64,000 bases of DNA. Origin: Enoplolaimus lenunculus. Taxonomy: Eukaryota; Nematoda; Enoplea; Enoplida; Thoracostomopsidae. A model generated the notes under the pieces. That model ran no database searches. It had not been told where the DNA came from and worked only from the letters and a program-made list of their open reading frames with translations. Positions 19,960-29,700 of this stretch are shown here, in pieces (within the stretch, counting starts at the first letter, position 1; every line of letters begins with the position of its first letter). The DNA is taken from NCBI GenBank assembly GCA_030248215.1, contig JASANG010000538.1, positions 1 through 64,000 on the forward strand. Reading direction: 5' to 3'. The translations under genes were made by a program, and so were the position numbers.

Positions 19960-20052
19960 ACGAGAAATAAACATGAGCAGCGAAAAATAGTTAAGTGAAA
20001 TTGCAAATTGGATTAACGCTTTTTCAAGCTTTAAACCACAAGCGGGCCACAT
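19960..20052 (-). CDS. Possible exon 1 (signal anchor) of C1GALT paralog A
   Basis: An ATG at 20052 opens 31 codons with the hydrophobic stretch ALIQFAISLNYFSLLMFIS. They end in phase 0 at CGT|GTAGAC, the phase exon 2 of paralog A requires. Paralog B exon 1 has the same layout (37 codons, one anchor, phase 0). There is no sequence similarity to rely on, the donor is weak, and the intron would be 4.8 kb, so this is only a candidate. Confidence 0.2.
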
Positions 20053-20054
20053 TC

Positions 20055-20400
20055 ACACATGCAAGTGTTTGTTGGGACAACTCGCACCTGCAACTTGCAC
20101 GAAATACTTGCAGCTGCAAGTATTTGCAACGAAACATTACTTTCATTTTGAAACTTGACATGAATTTATATGAATAATTTGTAGACGACTGCAATAAATA
20201 TCAAGGATATGCAATGAATTTTATCTGCTCATCCAATGATGATGAATTAATTCGACTTGCAAGGTTATTCATGACTATGAATTTAATCTTGCAGCATATT
20301 CATCATGAAAAAATTGCAGCTGCATATTCTTCGAATGCATTTTTGGAAAAAATTCATGATTCAAGTTTCAGCAGTTAAGAAACATTCATGCGTAAAGAAG
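20055..20400. repeat. Dispersed repeat with CTTGCAGCTGCAAG motifs
   Basis: It contains ACTTGCAGCTGCAAGTATT, the stretch TGATGATGAATTAATTC and ATTCATGATTCAAGTTTC. Reverse or partial copies occur at 21640-21800, 34010-34280, 44500-44700 and 44950-45075. The CTTGCAGCTGCAA palindrome and the TTCATGATGAA block recur in several of them. The block at 20590-21590 separates the first two, so it may have inserted into one copy. Ends were not determined. Confidence 0.5.
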
Positions 20401-20589
20401 GTTCTCTCGAACTTGAAAAGACTTTCATACCGATGCAGTTTCTCCGTTTAACGCTTAAAAATGAAACACAAAACTCGTCACAATTGCCATAGACCGCTAA
20501 ATCTCAAGCAAGTTTGATATTTGATTTAATTCATGCTTCAAGAGTAAATTCAAAACTCCAGATGTCACTACACCCAGCGACTCGAAATT

Positions 20590-21590
20590 TTAGTAGACTT
20601 AGGTTTTGGGCAACTGGAATTACATTTTTTATGAGAATGTGAGAGCTCTCGGGCTGCACTAGAATTTTGAGGATAAGATCTGGGCATAAGGATCCCGTTC
20701 AAGCTGGTGTCGGTAGACACAGCTTTGATTCCAAAGGTTCTGAGCTGGAACCTGTAGCTCTTGAAGTTTCGGTGTCCTAGAGAGTCGCTGCGAGTGGTTG
20801 TGCACAGGTTCGAGAATCGCTCTAACTCGAAAAGTTGCGCAGACTTTTCAAATCGGTCCGGTTTGAGTTGTGAGTGCTCTCGCAGCCCGGAATGTCCGAA
20901 AATAGTTCTTAATAGTTGATATTATGTCGAGTAGAAACTAAGGTTGATTTGTATAACCTGAGTTTCCGAAATCTTAGGCAAATTAGGTGCCGGCGGAACT
21001 AGTGCACTTGGTACGTTTTATCGATTTGCAGCTCGGAACTGTAGCTGATTTGAATATACCGCGAAATTTTGTGAACGCGGCTGATATTTTTCGCGAAATT
21101 TTCGATGTGCGAGTAGAATTTGGTTAGTGAAACGTTAGCGTCGCGGGTAAAATTCCGTTACTCACGCCGCTACAGTTTTAACCGATTGTCAGTCGGTAGA
21201 GTGACAATGTGCATTTTCTAGTCAGATCCGCCAGTGGGATCTTTCAGTGCACTTGTGACGATCCGTACGCATCTTTCGGTGATTTGCGACTTGAGGGAAC
21301 GCTTAGGCCTACGGTGCTCGACTGGATATTTTCTATTCAGTAGATCGCTCTTGGCCTAAGTGAAGTTGCTGTACTGCAACGTGGGTGCATTTTGGCTTGA
21401 TTGCGCTGGAGTGACTGCTATTTCCGCGGATCCCCGTGATTTCCCGTGAAGGTTACTTTTGGACGGACCTACCCCAGTCGCTGGCCTTGCATACTGCATA
21501 GTGTTCGATCAATTTTCATTCGCATAAGCAGAAAGTTGTCGAGGGTAGGCGGCGCCTTCTAGCTTTCTGACTTATAGTCTGAATTAATTC
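20590..21590 (+). repeat. Dispersed non-coding repeat, copy 2 (relative of 4370-5160)
   Basis: From about 20860 it parallels 4370-5160 in the same order, including GGATCCCCGTGATTTCCCGT, GGACCTACCCCAGTCGC and CATAAGCAGAAAGTTG. The upstream part to 20590 has no counterpart I could align. No long ORF accompanies this copy, so it looks like a solo, old and partly decayed piece of the same element. Confidence 0.5.
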
Positions 21591-21884
21591 AACCTCGCCC
21601 AACAACGTGTTTTTCGACCGGACAATCAAAATACAGGTGCGGAAAAGTCATCCTACTTGCAAGTGCGTTCACACGCGCGAATTAAATTTAATAGCATGAA
21701 TGCCAGTGAATTAGTTGCAGCTGCAAGACCTTCAAAACTGCTTTCTTACTGAGTGTGCACATGCAATTTGCGTGTGCAAGTTTTTGCTGCAAAACGTGCA
21801 CGTATGATTAGGGCGTTAACCTTTTAAATTATAGATCAGCAGCGGATATTTGTATATGAAAAATATCAGGATATGCATCCGAAT

Positions 21885-21898
21885 ACATATATACATAT

Positions 21899-21944
<46 letters not shown>

Positions 21945-21957
21945 GTATATATATATC
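21885..21957. repeat. AT microsatellite (TATATA/CATATA)
   Basis: Alternating TA with scattered C/G (ACATATATAC, GTATATATAT) covers about 70 bp. It is a simple repeat with no other feature. Confidence 0.9.
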
Positions 21958-22032
21958 TTTAGTTTCGTTATATTTTTTTAGCCTTTACAACATAAATTGT
22001 TCAACATAATGCTTACTAGGTATTGTAAGCCT

Positions 22033-22224
22033 GGTAACTGTTACTTTTATCTGTGCAACAGTAGATTAAGCATATTCCTAAGCCCAAGCCTGAGCGTTTC
22101 AAAAATGTGTTCCTGAGCCTAAGTCTAAACGCTAAGACGCTAAGCAAAAAATGTAATCTAGAATCTAAACCTACTCTTTACAGACCCTCCAGAAACCTGA
22201 ACGCACCTAAAAGTAACATGGGCT
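22033..22224. mobile_element. TTAGGC-family MITE, GTTACTTTTAGG-type ends
   Basis: It runs from GGTAACTGTTACTTTTA to CCTAAAAGTAACATGGGCT, with CCTAAG hexamers and a variant core AATGTAATCTAGAATCTAAAC. Flanks GTAAGCCT and GTAAACTT match at six of eight. It defines a third subfamily together with 32300-32470 and 39480-39631. Confidence 0.75.
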
Positions 22225-23357
22225 GTAAACTTTTACAATTGCCATATAATTTAACCTAACAAGCGATTAAAATTTTATTTATTTCGTTAAGCTCCCAAAC
22301 TGTGTTGGCTCTAATTCACTTTCCGGTCACAGGTTTTAGCTTAGATTTCGAAAAAGGTTTGCCTAAGCCTATGCCTTAACCATAAATGTAAGTGAAGTAT
22401 ACCAAAAGCCACTGTATTTCACACATTTTAACCCCTCTCAAACGCCTCAAAATAAACATTTCCATCATTTGATATTGTATTTTTCGGCCAAGTGTTCTTG
22501 CTATCCTAAGCTTATCTTTATAATTTCGTACATTTTCGCTTCTCTCACACTGGCAGTTATAAGTTTACTGAATGTACACAACAAGTCTGCAATAAGACTA
22601 AAGCCTAAGCCTAAAACTCAAGCTTACAAAGCTTAAACATAAAGCCTTGGCGAACGCCGATGGTCCACTGCCGTTCCCGCAACCACAGTTTAGTCAGAGG
22701 GACTGACTGTTCCCTCCCTCGAAAAACGTTTTAGTCTCCTGTTCCTAGCAAAATTATTTCAATCGCATCCCCATGTTAAAATAGTTTTCGGACGCTTCGC
22801 AGCAGGTTGACCTGGCTAACAGGACTGAAGGTCTACGACTTTTACTGTTCTATGCATAGACGACAGATTTTTTTGCAAAAACAACACATCACAACCAATT
22901 TTAAGTTGACTGAAACAACCCTTGAAGCGGAATACGGCGCTATTTTCAGCGTTCAAATTAATTCCAATCTTCAAATAACCAGTTGTGGCATACGATTCAT
23001 TCGTCAGGATTCGCAGATCACAGTTGTACCGGCATTGAAGCGTTTCCAAATTTCAATAATAAATTCAAATCCGTTCAGTTCAATTTTGAAAATTTACCAA
23101 ACTTCACTGCACTTTCATTCAATTTTCTTTCACATTTAAAGTTAAAGCTTTGGTTTAGGCTTAGACTTAGGTAAAGACTTACAATTATTAATATGTTCTG
23201 GCGAATGCTTAGGCAAAGGTTTAAGCTTACGCTAAATACATAGGTGTATGTAAGTCTTGTCTAAAATCTATGCTAAAAGTTGAAGCGTTTTTCTAAAAAT
23301 CAGGTTAAGTTTAAACCTAAGCCTAAACGTTAATATGGGAGAAAGTGTACCGAAGCC

Positions 23358-23702
23358 TTACTCAGGTTTTTCGACAGCATCGGGTCGGTTCTGTTGCGCG
23401 TTATACATTGCAATCATACGATCTACTAAATCCGGTGGCGGTTTGGTATGTGCGGACATCAGGGTATGATTCGACGGGTCAAATACTCCATCATCGGGGC
23501 CGCGAAGTTTGCTGGCAAAACCTTTTGCCTGGTTTACAATGTCAGCGGCGGACAGGGATTTCAGTTGTTCGACCGTTGACTGGAGAAATTGTTGTTGCCG
23601 CCCAAAGACACGCAAATGATACAAAAAATAGTCGAATACGTACATATGAGTCGGTGAAATATAATGGAACGCGATTGCGTAATCTGAGCAACAGGAAGGT
23701 CC
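23358..23702 (-). CDS. Paralog B exon 6 and stop
   Basis: The acceptor is TTTATCCTAG|GGACCT. It is 345 bp including TAA. It encodes [17 protein letters not shown], then [14 protein letters not shown] (human EYLVYHLRPYG), then a lineage-specific hydrophilic tail that parallels the one in paralog A. Confidence 0.95.
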   Translation of the reverse strand, partial: GPSCCSDYAIAFHYISPTHMYVFDYFLYHLRVFGRQQQFLQSTVEQLKSLSAADIVNQAKGFASKLRGPDDGVFDPSNHTLMSAHTKPPPDLVDRMIAMYNAQQNRPDAVEKPE

Positions 23703-26700
23703 CTAGGATAAATTAGACAATTGTAGTGAACCGTATTCTCAAATGTGTATGGCACCTATTGTCAGTTAGTATCAGGCCCATGGCCAGGTCACCTTGCTTT
23801 GGGGGGACGGGGGGCTAAAAATTCTTCAGGAGACGCATACAAGCGTTTTATGGCTAGACGGAGTAACCAAACTGGAATTTTAAGTTTACTACTTAAAATA
23901 ACATATTTTTAAGATTAACACGAGTTTAAGACAACTTATTTTTAGTTTATGTAACAAGCGCAGCCCAGAAATTTTATGTATCTAAGAGTTCGTTAAGTTT
24001 AGCTTAAACTGAAAATACGCAAGGCGTGAAATGAGTTTAACCCTCAACGGCCCGGCAAAATTTTCACCTTAATCAGCCCAACGGTCTACATATGTAGACA
24101 ACACAACTAGCGTTAGTTTTGGCTTATCTCAGGGTGCTCTCCTCCTTTAACTGGCTTGAGACAGTCAGAACTAGTGTTCTGGCGGAGTTCCACCCGCTCC
24201 CCGTCCAGCCTCCCACTGCGGGCGCGTTGTCCAGTTAAGCACAGTCGTTGCACGTTATGGTGCGATTCATGTGGTCCTTGCACACTCGTTTTCCACATGA
24301 CGAACAGCTCAATCTCGTAGGTTTGCGACAACTTGTGACCTGACATTTGGTCGGTTTACCAGATGTAGAAGGTTCGTTTCGCTTTTGAGGCAGCCCGTAA
24401 GCCATAAATGAATCCTTTGATTTTGCGTAAATTTTTTCACTACTGTAACGTTTGGTCATATTGTCTTGCGCTAGTTGTTCGGCTACTTTTTTCATGAAAA
24501 CATTGCGTGACTTTTGATATCCGTTCAGTTTCATGACAATGAATGCGTTGTGCAACGGTACTTAGCAGGTTTCGCCGGCATGTACGCTCGCCCCGGTGCA
24601 TATCCTCTATACCCGTAGAGCTGTTCATCTACTGTAAGTGATTCGGACGGTATATAATGAAGACGTAAGTTGCACTGAAATAGGTCCCAAACATCTCGTA
24701 TAGCAGCCATTTTGTCACTTTTTTGACGCTCCCGGCGAGTCAGTTTGTTGTCGAATGTTACATTTTCCAGCAACTGTTTCATTCTGTTTTTTGACAGCGC
24801 GCAGCGGTAAAAGGGCCTGCTGTCGTTTTTGGTGAATAGTGAAGCCACTGGAGACATGTTATCGCGATCTGCACCAGCTCTGATTACCACCCCAAGCCAA
24901 GCTTTCAGCTCGCACATTGGTAGCGTTGAAAAATTGCGCGCCCGCAGTCGCCTACTAGTGAGTCGCTGAATTGTATGTAAAATGGGCTCGTTTATATAAA
25001 GATAAAATGCTTGTGACTCTGTTGCAGGGTTTACTGCAGTACCTTCGCGAAAGCGAATTATATTTCTAGCTAACACACGGACAGGCGGTGTTGTAGAATG
25101 CAACTCAACACCCGTCGCTGACAAAAACACATTACTTCCACTAGAAGTCTCGTCCATATCGCTCAACTCACTACTAGATGCGTCCGATTGTTTTTGTAAT
25201 TCACCATCACTATCTTGCTCATAAATAGCAGCCTCTTCACTACTGCATTGACCTAACTCAACTGATTCTGAGTCGTCATTTGAACTATTGTCGTCCGGTT
25301 TGTCATCTTCTGTCTCTGAATCACTTGGTTCTAATACACGTCGTACGACCTCAGTCAAAGATAATTTATGCAAACCTGACATTTCCCTGACTTTACCTCA
25401 CCATACAAAACCGTGTGTAAGAACAAAACGTTCCAATTCTTGTCAAAACTCAAACTATGATCAAATCAACATCTGTCTACATATGTAGACGGTCGGGTTA
25501 TATAGGTATATGACTCACTGTACAGCAAACTTTTGTTCCCACAATGCTATAAGTTTTTTATACTACTATAACAGAATAATTATCGATGGAAATTAAACAA
25601 TAGATTCTTAACTATAGCACCTGCCGAACAATCAATTGTCGAACTGGTTATGTCTACATATGTAGACTGTCGGGCCATTGAGGGTTAAGCGTAAACCTAC
25701 CTGTTAGTTTAGAATCTAGAAAGTTAGTTTAATACGATTGGTTACCTTGAGCTTAAATCAAGGTAGTTTAAACTTTTAGAGAGTAGTTTTTAGAAATCTT
25801 AAGGCGATTGCGTAAATCAGAACAACTCAAAACCCTATGATAAAATTAAGCAATTATGATCAGGACGTTTTCTCAAATGTCTACAGCACCTACCGTCAGC
25901 TATTAATAGGTAATCAAATCTTGGGCATCTGTTCATTTTCAATTTAAATTGGGCCCGTAGCCAAGGGTGAGAGCAGGGACGCTCATCCCCCCTGGAAAAA
26001 GTTTGGCCCCTGAATGCCACTCCTGAAAATTGTTAGCCCCTCCCCCTAGAAAGGTGGTTTTGGCTACAGGCCTGAATTGAATTGCCCAAAGTTATTGTCA
26101 CGAGAGCAGAAATGACGAGATGTGCCAAATTTCTAAGCATCCAGCTAAAATTTGTTTGATAATTTTAAAATTTAAGTTCAACAGGGCTATTTTGCCAAAT
26201 TACATTTTCATACAATAATATACATTCGCTTTTTGTGTAAGCTGTATTGTTTCTCGATAATTTTTTTTCGTACCGAAATAATCGGGTAATATATATTATG
26301 CCAAAACCAAAATTTGTCGTCCGGTTTCGAAGGTAACAAGTGATGTTCAGGCACGAATGGCAGAAACCGCGAATGACCTTCGGAATCTCGCGAATCGCCA
26401 GAAACAACGCCTACATTTTGAAGACATTTGCCCATTTCCGCGTCTTCGGCACCTGAAAATCAGTTTCCCAGCTTTAATTGGAAGTTTTTTAGCTTAAAAA
26501 CTCTGACGGCCGAGCGCAATGACGTTCGCAGACTTGTGGAGATTTTGTACTGTGTATACACCCGTAATGTATTATTTCACGTATACAGTTTGCGCTGATT
26601 CACTATTATAAACGAGCCCAGGTATATTGGTCTGTATTCTCAAATGTGTGTAGCAACTATCACCAGTCGCTGATAGGTCTAATAATTTTAGAACCAGTGA

Positions 26701-29700
26701 ATGCTGAGGCTCAAAATTCAGCACATTTTTCGCATATCATTTGCTCTGTTCCTGTACCAGTTTTCAGTGCAACAATTGTACTCGTTAATGAGTTTGAAAA
26801 CCTGCTGCTAACCTATGATAAATGAGTTTAAAAACCTATTACTAACTGATGATAGTTGCTATACACATTTGAGAATATGGACTATTTATAGAAATACTTC
26901 TAGTGCCGCTGTTATAAACATCACTAACCTGTGTCATCGTTAACTTTGCATTTTTTCGGATCTTTCATGGCGTCAGTAGCGAATCGGCGAACAGCTTCCC
27001 TGCTGAGAACGTATCCGGCTCCGCCACTCATGTATCCGTTTGGAACAATGACTCTGTATTTACAGCCGAACCATATCGGATCGTCGCGTGAGTGATTAAG
27101 CAGCATCAAACGAAGATTTTCAACGATTACGTACGTGTCATCGTCGGCTTTCATGAACCAATCAAAATCGTTTAAATAGTGTTCGTATGCGTGCTGGAAT
27201 ACAAATTGTAACTCGAGTTCAACAGAAGAACAACTACTGGAAAACAAACGGAATTTTAATACTAAAAGAATGACAACAAATGGCTGACAGAAAAGAAAAT
27301 TTGTTAACGATTTAGCGCCGGCGTCCGGCGTCGTTCGTCTGGCAGCGTGGGGCGGCGTTCGTCTGGTAGCGTGGGGCGGCGTTCATCTGGTAGCGTGGGG
27401 CGGCGTTCGTCTGGTAGCGTGGGGCGGCGTTCATCTGGTAGCGTGGGGCGGCGTTCATCTGGTAGCGTGGGGCGGCGTTCGTCTGGCAGCGTGGGGCGTC
27501 GTGTGTGAGGCAGCGTGGGGCGGCGTTCGTCTGGTAGCGTGGGGCGGCGTTCGTCTGGTAGCGTGGGGCGGCGTTCGTCTGGTAGCGTGGGGCGGCGTTC
27601 GTCTGGCAGCGTGGGGCGGCGTTCGTCTGGCAGCGTGGGGCGTCGTGTGTGAGGCAGCGTGGGGCGGCGTTCGTCTGGCAGCGTGGGGCGTCGTGTGTGA
27701 GGCAGCGTGGGGCGGCGTTCGTCTGGCAGCGTGGGGCGGCGTTCGACGGCACAAGACGAGTATAACTTAAGCCCTAAATGTCTGGAACAGACATACGTCA
27801 TCGTCAGTTTTTATAAACCAATCAACAACTGCTTAAATAGCGGTCATATGCGTGCTCATAAACTCTAATATTCAATTTTATTGATATCAGCTGTATAACA
27901 CCTATCGCCAGTTAGTAATAAATCATATAAGCGAATATTGCGGTTGGAAATTGGGCAAATTTTGGTTGCATTTGATTTGCCAGATACTATTTGAAATTTA
28001 AGGTGCGCCGATTCGGCAGATTCCTGCGCATCAAACGATAATCCTTACACTTAGGTTCTAGATTGGGTTTAGGAAAAGATTGAAGTAAATGTTACACTTA
28101 GAATTTGGCTTAGGCTTAGATAAAGCCTTTGCCTAAGCCTAAACAAAAGCTTCAATATATACTTGAGCCTAAGTTTAAGCCTTAACTATAAGTATACAAG
28201 AGCCGCTTAACTATGTGGTTATTATAATAAGTGTAAACGTTTGAGTGCCGCCTACCCTCGGCTACTTTTGAGTTATGATAATGGAAAAATTGTCAGGTCG
28301 GTTGAACACTAAAATCTTCAATTACTGGATCAGTCACTCAATAAATACAGTTGCTGTTCTTACCATAAAAGCAAGTTTAGTTTTGCCCCAAATATTATTG
28401 TACCCTTCCTTGGTTCCGTTCAGCCGGATCGCTGGCAATTTCGGATCGTCTTCCGTCGATACAAACATTATACGGTTGCATCGTTTACCCCAGGTCGCTT
28501 TGATGTGTTGCGCTCGTTTTTGATGATTGCTCGCTTGAGTCATTACCCAGCAAAATATTTTAACTTCAGCCGCCAGCGCTTTTGCGATTATGTCTTCGTC
28601 TAGAAAAATTTATTAAATGTCATTTTAAATGTGATATTTGGTAATTTTTAGGCAAACCTAAACCAGATTTAAGCGACTTATTTTACTTATACAAACGTAG
28701 GATTCCGGCCGAAGAAATAAATTTGGTTTATCGCCTTCTTGCGCTCTTTTTGGCATGGATTTAAAGGATGTTATCCTGTGCGTTGATAGCAGCCATAGGC
28801 GTAACCAACAGAACGTCTGGTATCCGACGTCTCGCTTTTTGAGCAAGGGTGCCAAGAACTAAGCCGACCGGACACTTTTCAAACCACGGCTACGCCCCTA
28901 ATCGCACCCGGCCATAACAGAAACGGATTTATTAATCGAAGTTTGGATACAGAAATAAATTAGAAACACATAAAACAATTGGCACAAAAGTTATATTTCA
29001 ATATTTGTTCTAACGAAGGAATCCGACATCAAAAAGAAAGTAAAAACGCAAATATTGTCTTAAAAGTTCAAGACTCGTTCTTTCTAAAAATTTCAATACA
29101 TAATTAATGTTTGGTATTTCAGACATTAATAGTCTTAAAACAGCTCAGAAATTTGTGTCTGAAATGGTTAAACCATAAATGTGTTATATTTGAGAAATTG
29201 TTGTTTCCAAAATTATAAGACATAAATTTCTTCCATTCAAGGAACAGCAGCCGTCTTATATTCAAGATTAATATTTTGATTTTTATGCAAATATAAAGTT
29301 GTTCTGTTTATATTCTTAATAGTGTATATATAACCTTGAGCCCAGAATTTTGGGGTTGTTTCCCTGGAAAAAATTTTGTTTTGTATTTCAGATATATTTG
29401 TCTTAAGTTTCTGAATTATTTGTCATATATTTCGAAATGTTTGTCTTAGTCGTTCATCGAACAAATTCTTAAATTTCAGAGTTAAGTCTGAAAAGTTGCA
29501 GACCCATATTTCTGAAAAATATCAATTAAACTTCTGGAATTCAAGACATATATGTATAGAGTGTTTACTAAGGCATAATTGTCTTAAATTTCAGACAATA
29601 TTTCTTGTATTTAAGACAATTTAGTTTTAGTGTATAGGACTTAAGCTTAAGCTTTTGATTATTTTTTTGCTCATGCTTAATGTTAGGAATATGCTTTTAT

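Larger units (their letters stand above)
15201..23357. other. Region between the C1GALT paralogs: MITE mosaic
   Basis: Apart from a possible exon 1 of paralog A at 19960-20052, no coding sequence was recognised. Well-bounded elements are listed separately. The intervals 15557-16400, 16823-17720 and 22225-23350 show no clear gene; the last holds degenerate TTAGGC/CTTAGG stretches (for example 23130-23340). Confidence 0.5.
23853..25783. mobile_element. TTTAAG-rich TA-flanked MITE, interrupted by piggyBac
   Basis: 23853-24040 and 25685-25783 together align with the complete copy at 61293-61655 (GCAGCCCAGAAATTTT, then TTTAAACTGAAAATA, and after the insertion TTAGTTTAGAA and TTTTAGAGAG|TA). The left end of this copy is missing and abuts a piece of a CAGGCCC-type MITE. 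It lies in paralog B intron 5. Confidence 0.8.

Noticed and set aside
26530-26610. Another copy of the tRNA-bearing MITE
   Set aside because: Only the region corresponding to the left third (GTACTGTGTATACACC, TATTATTTCACGTATACA) is weakly similar; no ends or tRNA core.
27304-27801. Frames of [12 protein letters not shown] repeats, 90-165 residues, on both strands
   Set aside because: The 24-bp period is a multiple of three, so every frame repeats without stops; the array lies in an intron.
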